A stretch of 64,000 bases of DNA from Plantactinospora sonchi (GCF_036422035.1 NZ_JAZGQK010000007.1:248001-312000), one strand, 5' to 3'; shown: positions 34,033 through 42,405, counted from the first letter of the stretch. Notes: a model not told the origin generated them from the letters alone. Translations and numbers: made by a program.

Positions 34033-34938
34033 GTGCGCTACCTGATCTCTCACCCCGACGCGGTGACCGAGCTAGGCGATCTTGACGTCGCGCTGTACGA
34101 CGGCACTCAGCCCGTGCCCGAGAACCTGGACGACGTCGAGTTCTACGCGGTTCCGTACGGGATCATCGATCCGCGCCTCTGCGAGCCGATCGCCCGGATG
34201 CCCCGGCTCAGGGTGGTGCAGACCGTGACCGCCGGCTACGACCACGTCCTGCCGTTCCTGCGGCCCGGTCTGATCCTGGCGAACGGCCGAGGCGTGCACG
34301 ACGCGGCCACCGCCGAGATGGCCGTGGCGCTCACCCTGGCCGCCCGGCGTCGGCTCCCGGACTTCGTCCGGGCGGGCGGCGAGGGCCGCTGGACCTCGGG
34401 TTGGTCGACCGGGCTGGCGGACGCCCGGGTACTGATCGTCGGGTACGGCTCGATCGGCGCCGCGATCGAGCGCCGGCTCGCCGGGTTCGAAGTGGAGATC
34501 AGCCGGGTGGCACGGACCGCCCGCCCCGGCGTACGGCCGGTCTCCGAGATCGCGGAGATGCTGCCGCAGGCGGATGTTGTCATCCTCACCACCCCGCTGA
34601 CCCCGGAGACCGAGGGTCTGGTGGACAAGGACTTCCTCGCCAGGATGGCCGACGGCGCCCTGCTGGTGAACATGTCACGGGGGCGGGTGGTGGACACCAC
34701 GGCGCTGCTCGCCGAACTCGACGGGCGCCGGCTGCACGCCGCCCTCGACGTCACCGAACCTGAGCCGTTGCCCGCCGACCACCCGCTGTGGTCCGCGCCG
34801 AACGTCCTGATCAGTCCGCATGCCGGCGGCCTGACCGACGCGATGGGCCCCCGGGCCCGCCGACTGCTGGTCGACCAGGTCCGACGGTACGCGGCGGGCG
34901 AACCGCTCGTGAACGTCGTCGATCGGGCCGGGGCGTAG
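34033..34938 (+). CDS. D-isomer-specific 2-hydroxyacid dehydrogenase
   Basis: 301 residues from the GTG at 34033 (VRYLISHPDAV); the frame is open to 34000. The NAD-binding motif is ARVLIVGYGSIGAAIERRL (GxGxxG). Family blocks: VQTVTAGYDHVLPF, TTPLTPETEGLVDKDFLARMADGALLVNMSRGRVVDT (catalytic Arg/Glu region) and HPLWSAPNVLISPHAGG (catalytic His). It reduces a 2-oxoacid or oxidises a D-2-hydroxyacid with NAD(P)H; substrate unknown. Its 3' end overlaps, antisense, the end of the membrane protein gene at 34811-35911. Confidence 0.92.
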   Translation: MRYLISHPDAVTELGDLDVALYDGTQPVPENLDDVEFYAVPYGIIDPRLCEPIARMPRLRVVQTVTAGYDHVLPFLRPGLILANGRGVHDAATAEMAVALTLAARRRLPDFVRAGGEGRWTSGWSTGLADARVLIVGYGSIGAAIERRLAGFEVEISRVARTARPGVRPVSEIAEMLPQADVVILTTPLTPETEGLVDKDFLARMADGALLVNMSRGRVVDTTALLAELDGRRLHAALDVTEPEPLPADHPLWSAPNVLISPHAGGLTDAMGPRARRLLVDQVRRYAAGEPLVNVVDRAGA

Positions 34939-35911
34939 GGTTCGCGAGGCTGGACAGCGACCGCGGGCACGGCGGCCGGGTCAGCGCGAAGTACGAGGCG
35001 GCGGCGATCAGCAGCCCGACACCCCACAGCGTGTAACCGCCCAACTCCAACAGCAACGGCAGGAACGGGCCGTCGATGTCCCCGCTGATCCAGGCCGTCA
35101 TCCCGGCGATGCCGAAGTACGCGGTCAGGCTCGCCCCGATGAACAGGCCGGTACCGAGCACCAGCCAGCGCGGCACCGGCCGGCCTCGCAGCGGCACCAC
35201 CCAGGCCGGCCAGATCCGGCCCCACCGGTGTGCCAGAGCCAGCGGCAACAGGGTGCCGGCCAGGCTCATCAGCACCATGAACACCACCATCGCGGTCCAC
35301 GAGACGTTCGCCCGGCTGGCCGGGGAGGGCCAGTGCCCGGCGAGCGTGTCATACAGCCACATGCTCACCCGGGCCACGAACCCGGCGACGGCGAGGTAGG
35401 CGCCGGCGAAGGCCCAGCGGGGTGCCGGCTCCGCCCGGTTCTCCGGTGACCTGCCGTGGACCCGCCCGCAAGCCTCGCAGGGACGGGCGGCCAGCCGCCG
35501 CTCGGCTGCCGCGATGATCAGGCAGAGGACTCCGCCGACGACACCGCCGCCGGTCGCCAGCAGACTGGTGACGGTGCCGGTGCCGGGCCCCACGAAGAGC
35601 AGCGACACCACGATCACCGGGAACAGGAACGAGTACACGCACAGGGCGGTGCCCGCGACGGCGTTGAGTCCGGCGATCATGTGGTGGCCGGTATCGTCCA
35701 GTTCTCGGCGACTGGTGGTCGCGGCGGCCAGGCACCCGACCGCCGCCAGGACGCCCAGGGCCACGGGTACCCATCCGCCGGGGAAGTAGGACTCCCGGCC
35801 ACTCAGGAAACGCGGGGCACCAGCGACCGCCCACCACAGGTGGACCAGAAGGTAGGTGATCTGCCAGACCGACGCGACAAGCCTGATCCGCCCATTGATC
35901 TTCATGTCCAC
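34811..35911 (-). CDS. multi-pass membrane protein of unknown function
   Basis: 366 residues with about eight transmembrane helices (for example ASVWQITYLLVHLWWAVA, GWVPVALGVLAAVGCLAAA, VAGTALCVYSFLFPVIVVSLLF, GGGVVGGVLCLIIAA, FAGAYLAVAGFVARVSMWLY, AMVVFMVLMSLAGTLLPLALA, GTGLFIGASLTAYFGIA and GGYTLWGVGLLIAAASYFAL). A cytoplasmic CEACGRVHG segment between helices 4 and 5 may bind metal. The last 45 or so residues are Arg/Pro-rich and lie antisense to the dehydrogenase gene, so this tail may be readthrough after loss of an earlier stop. No family is recognised. Confidence 0.65.
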   Translation of the reverse strand: MDMKINGRIRLVASVWQITYLLVHLWWAVAGAPRFLSGRESYFPGGWVPVALGVLAAVGCLAAATTSRRELDDTGHHMIAGLNAVAGTALCVYSFLFPVIVVSLLFVGPGTGTVTSLLATGGGVVGGVLCLIIAAAERRLAARPCEACGRVHGRSPENRAEPAPRWAFAGAYLAVAGFVARVSMWLYDTLAGHWPSPASRANVSWTAMVVFMVLMSLAGTLLPLALAHRWGRIWPAWVVPLRGRPVPRWLVLGTGLFIGASLTAYFGIAGMTAWISGDIDGPFLPLLLELGGYTLWGVGLLIAAASYFALTRPPCPRSLSSLANPTPRPDRRRSRAVRPPRTVGPGRPAVGGPGGPSRRSGRRHAD

Positions 35912-36035
35912 AGTCTCGGCGCCCCGGATGAGACGACGCTGAGGCTCTCAGCGACCGCTCAGCCGCGCCGCCGGGTCACTCCTGGACAGAGCGCGCCCGC
36001 CGACCGTGCCGGGCAGCCCGGCGCTCCCGGTCGGG

Positions 36036-36923
36036 TCATCGCGCGGTCGTCCGGCCTCGCAGGATGTGGTCCCAGTCGACCGTGCGGGCCCAATCGGCAT
36101 AGCTGTGCCAGGCCACGTCCGGGTAACCGGCGTGCAGCGCGTCGATGTCGACGAAGTCGGTGTTCTCCTCGAACCGCTGGAACATGTCGGCGATCTCGTC
36201 ACCGGCCCAGCGCCGGACCTGGTCCAACGGCAACTGCTGGTACGGGATCTCGCGACCGAGTACGTCGCTGAGGATCCGGGCCGCCTCTTCCCCGGTCACC
36301 CGGTCGGAGACGACGTCGATCCGCTGGCCGACGAACCGGTCGGGGTGCTCGACGGCGTGCACGGCAAGGCCGGCGATGTCCAGGACGCTCACCTGGTCCA
36401 GCGGCTTGCCCGCGGAGAGCGGGTTGGCCAGAACGCCGTCGGTGAGGCGACTGAACCCGGTGTTCAGGGCGTTCTCCATGAAGTACACCGGCCCGAGGAC
36501 GGTGGCGCGTACCTGCTGATCCCGCAGGTACGCCTCGACCTGCTGTTTGCTGTCGGCGTGGTCGATGTCGGTTTCGACGAGCCGGTCGGCACCGCGTACC
36601 GAGGAGTAGACGAGGTGCGCGTCGGCCCGCGCCGCAGCGTCGACCAGGAGGCGCCCCTGGGCGACCTCCTGGTCCTTCCCGCCGGATCCGAACGGTACGG
36701 ACAGGCCGAAGATCGCGTCCACGCCCTTGGCGGCGCCGGTGAGCGCCTCCGGGTCGCCCAGGTCGCCGGTGACGAGCCGTGCCCCGGCGGTGGACAGTGC
36801 CTGGGCGGATGGCGACTCGGGTGACCGCACGTAGGCGGTGACCTCGTGGCCGTGGTTGAGCAGCAGGTCGGCGACGGCGCCGCCCTGCTTCCCGGTGGCG
36901 CCGATGACGAGAACGGTGGTCAC
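36036..36923 (-). CDS. NmrA-like NAD(P)-binding oxidoreductase, probable SoxR target
   Basis: 295 residues from the GTG at 36923. The Rossmann motif is TVLVIGATGKQGGAVADLLLNHG; NmrA-type blocks follow (GARLVTGDLGDPEALTGAAKGVDAIFGLS, VYSSVRGAD, GPVYFMENAL). The catalytic Tyr/Lys pair of classical short-chain dehydrogenases is not evident, so it may be a quinone reductase like QorB/YtfG or a redox sensor. It is divergent from soxR; a SoxR box sits within its promoter, so it should be induced by redox-cycling compounds. Confidence 0.88.
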   Translation of the reverse strand: MTTVLVIGATGKQGGAVADLLLNHGHEVTAYVRSPESPSAQALSTAGARLVTGDLGDPEALTGAAKGVDAIFGLSVPFGSGGKDQEVAQGRLLVDAAARADAHLVYSSVRGADRLVETDIDHADSKQQVEAYLRDQQVRATVLGPVYFMENALNTGFSRLTDGVLANPLSAGKPLDQVSVLDIAGLAVHAVEHPDRFVGQRIDVVSDRVTGEEAARILSDVLGREIPYQQLPLDQVRRWAGDEIADMFQRFEENTDFVDIDALHAGYPDVAWHSYADWARTVDWDHILRGRTTAR

Positions 36924-36959
36924 AGACGGGCTCCCTGGTCGCGATGGCGGACGACGCCG

Positions 36960-36990
36960 ATTCTCTGCCCTCAACCTCGGTTGAGGGCAA
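36960..36990 (-). promoter_or_regulatory. SoxR box within a 19-base-spacer promoter
   Basis: CCCTCAACCTCGGTTGAGGG (36968-36987) is a perfect palindrome close to the known SoxR site CCTCAAGTTAACTTGAGG. On the minus strand it sits between -35 TTGCCC (36985-36990) and -10 GAGAAT (36960-36965) with a spacer of exactly 19 bases, the overlong spacing that oxidised SoxR corrects. The promoter drives the NmrA-like gene; the same site may also govern soxR. Confidence 0.85.
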
Positions 36991-37007
36991 GCGGTACGGT
37001 CAACCCC

Positions 37008-37466
37008 ATGCCGAGGCAGCGCACCACGTTCCACGAGCTCACCGTCGGCCAGGTCGCCGAGCGCAGCGGCGTCGCCATCTCCGCGCTGCACTTCTACGAG
37101 CGCAAGGGCCTCATCCGCGGCACTCGTACGGCAAACAACCAGCGCCGGTACAGTCGCGACACGCTGCGGCGGGTCGCCTTCATCCGGGCATCCCAGCACG
37201 TCGGCATCTCGCTCACGGCGATCCGGGAAGCCCTGGACCAGCTACCCAGTGAACGCACCCCGACCCGCGACGACTGGGCCCGGTTGTCCGCCACCTGGCG
37301 GACCGAGCTCGACGCGCGCATCGCGCAGTTGCAGGCGCTCCGGGACGACCTCACCGAATGCATCGGATGCGGGTGCCTGTCGCTGCGGGCCTGTCAGTTG
37401 ACCAATCCACGTGACGTACTCGGTCGTGAGGGCTCCGGCGCACGCCGCCTGCTGCGGACGCGGTAA
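37008..37466 (+). CDS. soxR: redox-sensitive transcriptional activator SoxR
   Basis: 152 residues from ATG 37008. MerR-type HTH at 10-75 (LTVGQVAERSGVAISALHFYERKGLIRGTRTANNQRRYSRD) and the [2Fe-2S] cluster loop C118-x2-C121-x-C123-x5-C129 (ECIGCGCLSLRAC) that defines SoxR. The cluster senses redox-active compounds, in actinobacteria often the producer's own pigmented metabolites. Its box lies in the intergenic region with the NmrA-like gene. Confidence 0.97.
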   Translation: MPRQRTTFHELTVGQVAERSGVAISALHFYERKGLIRGTRTANNQRRYSRDTLRRVAFIRASQHVGISLTAIREALDQLPSERTPTRDDWARLSATWRTELDARIAQLQALRDDLTECIGCGCLSLRACQLTNPRDVLGREGSGARRLLRTR

Positions 37467-37538
37467 CTCCGCCCAGGGTGAGAACGGATCAACTTCACTG
37501 AAAACCCACAGGCGCCGCGACGGCTGACGGTCGGCGGC

Positions 37539-37585
37539 TGTCAATCGGGGTTGACACGCGCCGTCCCTGTCAACCATAGTTGACA
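37539..37585 (+). promoter_or_regulatory. two palindromic operators and a leaderless promoter
   Basis: Two 18-base palindromes of the form TGTCAA-N6-TTGACA lie at 37539-37556 and 37568-37585 (the second is TGTCAACCATAGTTGACA), centre-to-centre 29 bases. The first supplies a consensus -35 TTGACA (37551-37556); CATAGT at 37575-37580 is a fair -10 at 18 bases. Transcription would then start at about 37587-37588, the A of the ATG, giving a leaderless mRNA. Both operators would be occluding sites for a dimeric repressor, most simply the HTH protein encoded directly downstream. Confidence 0.7.
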
Positions 37586-37587
37586 GC

Positions 37588-37824
37588 ATGAGTCAGGCAA
37601 CGGATCTGGCGGCGGCGGCCGGCAGCACCGACCCCCGGGTCGGGCTGCGAGCCGTGGTGGCCCTGCGTCGGCTGTTGGAGCGTCTGGAGATCATCCAGGT
37701 CGACAACGCCCGCCGGCAGGGCTGGTCCTGGCAGGAGATCGCCGACGCCCTCGAGGTCAGCAGGCAGGGAGTCCACAAGAAGCACGCCGGTCGATCGGCG
37801 ACACGCAGCCCGGGAGGATCATGA
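37588..37824 (+). CDS. small HTH DNA-binding protein
   Basis: 78 residues. A helix of about 35 residues (VGLRAVVALRRLLERLEIIQVDNARRQG) precedes an HTH: WSWQEIADALEVSRQGVHKKHAG. There is no further domain. It overlaps the downstream ClpN-like gene by 4 bases (ATGA), so the two are made together. It probably binds the paired palindromes in front of its own gene; dimerisation could be through the long first helix. Confidence 0.85.
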   Translation: MSQATDLAAAAGSTDPRVGLRAVVALRRLLERLEIIQVDNARRQGWSWQEIADALEVSRQGVHKKHAGRSATRSPGGS

Positions 37825-38402
37825 TGTTCGAGCGCTTCACGACGTCGGCCCGCGAGGTGGTCCGGGGTGCGGTGGCCGAGCGCGAGCGGCTGGGGCACCG
37901 ACTCGTCGGCACCGAGCACCTGCTGCTCGCCCTCCTCGACGAGGAGATCAGTTCGGTGGCGCCGATACTGCGGCAGGCTGGCATCAACGCGGACCACGTC
38001 CGTGCCGATCTTGAGCGGCGGGCGTACGGCATGGCCGACCTCGACGAGCGGGACGCCGAGGCGCTGCGCGCGATCGGCATCGACCTGGACGCGGTACGGT
38101 CCAAGATCGAAGAGTCGTTCGGTCTCGGTGCCCTGGAGCCACCGCCGCAGCGGCGTGGCCGACGCTGGCCGTTCGGCGGCCTGGAACTGTCCAGCCGCTT
38201 CTCCAACCGGGCGAAGAAGACGCTCGAACTCGCCCTCCGGGAGGCGATCCACCTGCGGCACCGGGAGATCGGTGCCGAGCACATCCTGCTCGGGGTGCTT
38301 CGGGAGGGCAAAGGTCTCGGAGCCCTCATCCTGACCGAGGCCGGGCTGGACCTCGACGAACTGCGCAGACGCACGCTCAGCGGCTTCAGCCAGGCCGCCT
38401 GA
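37821..38402 (+). CDS. Clp N-terminal repeat-domain protein (no ATPase)
   Basis: 193 residues with two Clp N-domain repeats: MFERFTTSAREVVRGAVAERERLGHRLVGTEHLLLALLDE (1-75) and SSRFSNRAKKTLELALREAIHLRHREIGAEHILLGVLREG (128-190). These motifs are those of ClpC/ClpA N-domains, but there is no AAA+ module, so it could be an adaptor or a decoy that binds Clp substrates or arginine-phosphorylated proteins. The pairing with a small HTH gene is frequent in actinobacteria. Co-translated with the HTH protein. Confidence 0.9.
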   Translation: MMFERFTTSAREVVRGAVAERERLGHRLVGTEHLLLALLDEEISSVAPILRQAGINADHVRADLERRAYGMADLDERDAEALRAIGIDLDAVRSKIEESFGLGALEPPPQRRGRRWPFGGLELSSRFSNRAKKTLELALREAIHLRHREIGAEHILLGVLREGKGLGALILTEAGLDLDELRRRTLSGFSQAA

Positions 38403-38559
38403 GCCGCGACCGACCCGGTCCGGGACGGCGGCAGGCCCAGGTCGCCGCCCCGGGCCACCCGCCGGGACCACGCCGGCCCGGGCCCGGCCGGGCCGGAAGC
38501 GAAACACGTCACGTCCGCCCGGGTCGCTCCGGACGGCCGGCTGCTGCACACTGGCGGCC

Positions 38560-39570
38560 GTGAAGGGACACGGCGAGAGCGCGAGCGGTACGACCACCGG
38601 CGGCAGTGGGCCGAGGTCGGCGGTGGTGGTGAACCCGGTGAAGCAGTCCGACCTCGACGGGCTGCGCCGGACCGTCACCGAGACGCTGGCCGCGGCCGGC
38701 TGGCCGGAGCCGGCCTGGTTCACCACCACCGTCGAGGACCCAGGGCGGGGCCAGACCCGGCAGGCCATCGAGGGCGGCGCCGAGGTGGTGTTCGTCTGCG
38801 GTGGTGACGGCACCGTCATGTCCTGCGTCGGTGCCCTGGTCGACACCGACGTGGCGCTGGCCATCCTGCCGTCCGGCACCGGCAACCTGCTCGCCGCCAA
38901 CCTCGGGCTCTCTGGCGATCTCGCGGCCGGCATCGAGGTGGCGATCGAGCAGGGCCGCCGCCGGATCGACGTCGGCGAGTGTGAGGACGAGTTCTTCACG
39001 GTGATGGCCGGGATGGGTTTCGACGCGCAGATGCTCGCGGCCACCTCCGAGACGACCAAGGCGCGGGTCGGTTGGCCCGCGTACGTCGTCGGCGCGATGC
39101 GCCACCTGCGGGACCGACCGATGCGGGTCTCGATCCGGATCGACGACGCGCCGCCGCTGCGGCGTCGGGCCCGTACCGTACTGGTGGCCAACGTCGGACG
39201 CCTGCAGGGCGGCGTACGCCTCTTTCCCGACGCCGAACCGGACGACGGCTACCTGGACGTCGCGGTGCTCACCCCACGGACGATCCGGCACTGGCTCTCC
39301 CTCGGCTGGGCGGTGCTGCGCCGCCGCGAGCGGGTACCCCGGATGGAGGTGCTGCGCGGTCGGCGGATCACCATCGACAGCAACCGTGCCCAGCCCCGGG
39401 AGTTGGACGGTGACCTCATCACCCCGGGCCGCGCGCTGCACGCCGTCATCCGTCCGGAGGCGCTCTGGCTCTGTGTGCCGCAGCCGGCCACGGCGCCGGA
39501 CCTCTCCGAGGACGCCGACGCGGTGGCGGAACGGGGCGAGCGCCGGATCGAACGCACCACCGGTCGGTGA
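38560..39570 (+). CDS. diacylglycerol-kinase-family lipid kinase
   Basis: 336 residues from a GTG. DAGK catalytic domain: AVVVNPVKQSDLDGLRRTV, VVFVCGGDGTVMSCVGALVDTDVALAILPSGTGNLLAANLGL with the GGDGT motif, then the beta-sandwich domain with DEFFTVMAGMGFDAQMLA, VANVGRLQGGVRLFPDAEPDDGYLDVAVL and DGDLI near the end. It phosphorylates a lipid such as diacylglycerol using ATP. The C-terminus has an extra acidic tail of about 25 residues. Confidence 0.93.
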   Translation: MKGHGESASGTTTGGSGPRSAVVVNPVKQSDLDGLRRTVTETLAAAGWPEPAWFTTTVEDPGRGQTRQAIEGGAEVVFVCGGDGTVMSCVGALVDTDVALAILPSGTGNLLAANLGLSGDLAAGIEVAIEQGRRRIDVGECEDEFFTVMAGMGFDAQMLAATSETTKARVGWPAYVVGAMRHLRDRPMRVSIRIDDAPPLRRRARTVLVANVGRLQGGVRLFPDAEPDDGYLDVAVLTPRTIRHWLSLGWAVLRRRERVPRMEVLRGRRITIDSNRAQPRELDGDLITPGRALHAVIRPEALWLCVPQPATAPDLSEDADAVAERGERRIERTTGR

Positions 39571-39684
39571 GGGTGAGGAGTGAGCGGGGTGTGCGAGCCC
39601 CGCAGCCCGAACGGACGGTCGGAACGGTGAGGGTGAGGAGTGAGCGGGGTGTGCGAGCCCCGCAGCCTGAACGAATGGTGACCC
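39565..39684 (+). repeat. two tandem copies of a 60-base repeat
   Basis: Copies at 39565-39624 and 39625-39684; the first 43 bases of each are identical and the next few nearly so. Each carries GCGGGGTGTGCGAGCCCCGC, a hairpin with a 6-base stem and 8-base loop. The array begins at the end of the lipid kinase gene and stops one base before the YihY gene start, so it also supplies that gene's leader. I recall similar GTGAGGAGTGAGCG repeats scattered in Micromonospora genomes. Confidence 0.85.
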
Positions 39685-39685
39685 C

Positions 39686-40708
39686 GTGAGTAGTACGAGA
39701 ATGGTCCCGGAGACCCGGGTGATGGCGGACGACGATCTCTCCGCCGACGACGCCTGGCACACCCTGCGTCGGTACGGGGGGTGGCACCTGCTGCGGGACG
39801 CGTTCATCCGGTTCCGCTACGGCGACGCGTTCAGCCACTCGCGGGCGTTCGCGCTCCAGCTCTGCCTGGCGGTGGTGCCGTTCCTGATCGCGATGGCCGG
39901 CCTGATCAGCGACCTCGGCGTGCAGGAGGGCGGGGTGGTGGTCGCCGACACCGTGGTGGCGCTGACTCCGGGCACGAGTGACGAGGTGGTCAAGGAACTG
40001 CTCGTCGACTCGGAGCCGAACGAGGACGCGGGTGAGCTGGCGCTGACTCTGGGCCTGCTCACCGGCATGGTCGCGTTGACCACCACGATGGCCCAGGTGG
40101 AACGGGGCGCCAACCGGATCTACGGGGTGGAACGGGACCGGCCGGCGCTGCGGAAGTACCTCCGGGCCGCGATCCTGGCGGTCAGTGCCGGGGCGCCGGC
40201 CCTGCTCGGCTTCTTCATCCTGGTCGCCGGGGGCGCTCTCGCCGACTCCGTGGACCTGCACTACGGCTGGTGGGGATCGGGCTTCGACCTCGCCTGGGAC
40301 ATCGTGCGCTGGCCGTTGAGCCTCGGGTTGACCGTCTTCGCCGTCGCCGTGCTGTTCCGGTACGCGCCCCGGCGCCGTCAGCCGGGGTTGTCCTGGCTGT
40401 TGTTCGGTGCCGGCCTCAGTACCGTGCTGTGGTGGCTGGCCAGCGTGCTGCTCGCCGGGTACGTGAGCTACAGCGACGCGTTCGGCGCCACCTACGGGGC
40501 GCTCGCCGGCATGATGGCGCTGCTGCTCTGGGCGAACCTGACCGGCGTCGCGCTCTTCGGCGGCCTCGCCTTCGCCGCCCAGTTGGAGGCGCTGCGGATC
40601 GGCGACCACGAGCCGGCGGAGCCGGACCACTGGGAGCCGACCCCGGACCCGGATCCGGTGGACGGCGCCGTACCGGCACAGCGACACGACACGGCCGACG
40701 CCGTGTAG
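39686..40708 (+). CDS. YihY/BrkB-family membrane protein
   Basis: 340 residues with six transmembrane helices. Family blocks: RDAFIRFRYGDAFSHSRAFALQLCLAVVPFLIAMAG, ANRIYGVERDRPALRKYLRAAIL, LFRYAPRRRQPGLSWLLFGAGLSTVLWWLAS and YGALAGMMALLLWANLTGVALFGGLAFAAQLEA. Although once called ribonuclease BN, the family is of unknown membrane function. The start is the GTG at 39686 or the ATG at 39722; the former is used. Confidence 0.92.
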   Translation: MSSTRMVPETRVMADDDLSADDAWHTLRRYGGWHLLRDAFIRFRYGDAFSHSRAFALQLCLAVVPFLIAMAGLISDLGVQEGGVVVADTVVALTPGTSDEVVKELLVDSEPNEDAGELALTLGLLTGMVALTTTMAQVERGANRIYGVERDRPALRKYLRAAILAVSAGAPALLGFFILVAGGALADSVDLHYGWWGSGFDLAWDIVRWPLSLGLTVFAVAVLFRYAPRRRQPGLSWLLFGAGLSTVLWWLASVLLAGYVSYSDAFGATYGALAGMMALLLWANLTGVALFGGLAFAAQLEALRIGDHEPAEPDHWEPTPDPDPVDGAVPAQRHDTADAV

Positions 40709-40824
40709 TTCCGCGAGCCTCGCCCGCCGTCCTCCGCCGGGCGCCGGGTGTCCGCGGGTGGCGGCGGGTGTACGCGGGCGGCGGCGCGGGTACCGGGCAG
40801 GCCAGACGCGGGAAGGGAGCTGGC

Positions 40825-42405
40825 GTGGCCACGGTCGGCGAGGTGTTACGGCGCCCTCTCGGGCATTTCGCGGAGCGGAGCCTGGCCGGCTTCGCCCTGG
40901 TGGTCGGTACGGGTACCGGATTCGGCATCCTCCTGTTGCTGGTCCGGCTCCACTGGGACCCGCTGCACCGGGCCGACCATCAGACCGCGGAATGGTTCAA
41001 CCAGCTGGTCTCCCGGCACGACGGGCTGGTCACCGTGATCACCGCGGTCAGCTCGCTCGGCGGCCGACCGATCATGCTCTGGCTGGTCACCATCGCCGTG
41101 GTCGGCCTGCTGATCCGCCGGCAGGGGCGGCTCGCCGTCTACCTGATCGTGACCGGGACCGGTGCGCTCCTGCTCGACCCGTCGGTCAAGGAACTCGTCG
41201 GCCGGCTGCGGCCGGTGGTCGACGTACCGGTGGCCTCCGCGCCGGGCAACAGCTTCCCGAGCGGGCACGCGCTCGGCTCGATCGTCGCCTACGGCGCGTT
41301 GCTCCTGGTCTTCCTGCCGGCGATGGCACCGCGCTGGCGGCGGGCCGCGATCGGTCTGGTCGCCGCCGTGGTGGTGCTGGTCGGGGTGACCCGGGTCGCG
41401 CTCGGCGTGCACTACGTCTCGGACGTTCTCGCCGGCTGGCTGCTCGGCCTGGCCTGGCTGGGCGTCACCGCGTACGCCTTCCGGCTCTGGCGGCGCGAGC
41501 GTGGCCGACCGGTACGGCCGCTGGGGGAGGGGTTGGAGCCGGAGGCCGGACGCGAGGTCGCGCCCGCGCCGGCGGAGGAGCGGGTGCTGCCGCACCCCCG
41601 GGCCGCCGTCGCCGAACTGGTCACCGGCTGGGTACTCGTCTTCGGTGCTCTCTACGCCTTCGGCATCCTGGTCAGCTACCACCTCGACGGCACCTTCGTG
41701 GACACCCTGGACCGGGAGGTGCCGGAGTGGTTCGCCGCGCACCGCACCGAGCGGCTGAACGACATCAGCCACTGGTGGAGCAAGGCCGGCGACACCCACG
41801 CGATCCTGCTGGTGTCCCTGGTCTTCTGCCCACTCGCCCTGGCGTTCTGGCGGCGGTGGCGGCCGGTGCTGTTCCTCGCCGTCACCATGTTCGGCGAGCT
41901 GAGTCTGTTTCTCGCCACCGCCCGGGCGGTGGAGCGGCCCCGTCCCGAGGTACCGCACCTGGACGGTCCGCTGCCGACCGCGGCCTTCCCATCCGGGCAC
42001 ATCGCGGCCACCATGTGTCTCTGGGTGGCGATCGCGTTGCTGGTCATGCCGCGTACCGATCGGTGGTGGCGGTGGCTGACCGTGCTCGCCGCAGTGGTCA
42101 TGCCGCTCGGCGTCGCCACCTCCCGGATGTACCGGGGTATGCATCATCCGAGTGACTTCGTCGGCGCACTGCTGCTCACCGCGCTCTGGATCGGCCTGCT
42201 CTGGTTTGTGCTGCGACCGAACGAGGAACTTCGCACCGGGACGCGGGGGAGCGGTGGAACCGCCGACAGCCGACCGGAGCCGGCGGAGGTGGAACCGTCG
42301 ACATCGTCGGGACCAGCGGGTCCGGCATCGGTGGCGACCGGGACCACTCCGGCCCCGCTGGACCAGCTCGACGACGAGTTGACCAAGGCGGCCCGGCCCG
42401 GCTGA
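40825..42405 (+). CDS. double PAP2-domain membrane phosphatase
   Basis: 526 residues from the GTG at 40825 (GAAGGGA 7 bases upstream). Two PAP2 domains in tandem, each with about five transmembrane helices. Domain 1 (1-235) has all catalytic parts: K122ELVGRLRP, P145SGH148 and the THxxxD-type GVH196YVSD200. Domain 2 (275-470) has PSGH (389-392) and SRMYRGMH440HPSD444, but the Lys of the KX6RP motif is Ala366 (ARAVERPRP). It probably dephosphorylates phosphatidate or a polyprenyl-type pyrophosphate; the second domain may be weak or regulatory. A Glu/Pro/Ser-rich cytoplasmic tail follows. Confidence 0.92.
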   Translation: MATVGEVLRRPLGHFAERSLAGFALVVGTGTGFGILLLLVRLHWDPLHRADHQTAEWFNQLVSRHDGLVTVITAVSSLGGRPIMLWLVTIAVVGLLIRRQGRLAVYLIVTGTGALLLDPSVKELVGRLRPVVDVPVASAPGNSFPSGHALGSIVAYGALLLVFLPAMAPRWRRAAIGLVAAVVVLVGVTRVALGVHYVSDVLAGWLLGLAWLGVTAYAFRLWRRERGRPVRPLGEGLEPEAGREVAPAPAEERVLPHPRAAVAELVTGWVLVFGALYAFGILVSYHLDGTFVDTLDREVPEWFAAHRTERLNDISHWWSKAGDTHAILLVSLVFCPLALAFWRRWRPVLFLAVTMFGELSLFLATARAVERPRPEVPHLDGPLPTAAFPSGHIAATMCLWVAIALLVMPRTDRWWRWLTVLAAVVMPLGVATSRMYRGMHHPSDFVGALLLTALWIGLLWFVLRPNEELRTGTRGSGGTADSRPEPAEVEPSTSSGPAGPASVATGTTPAPLDQLDDELTKAARPG

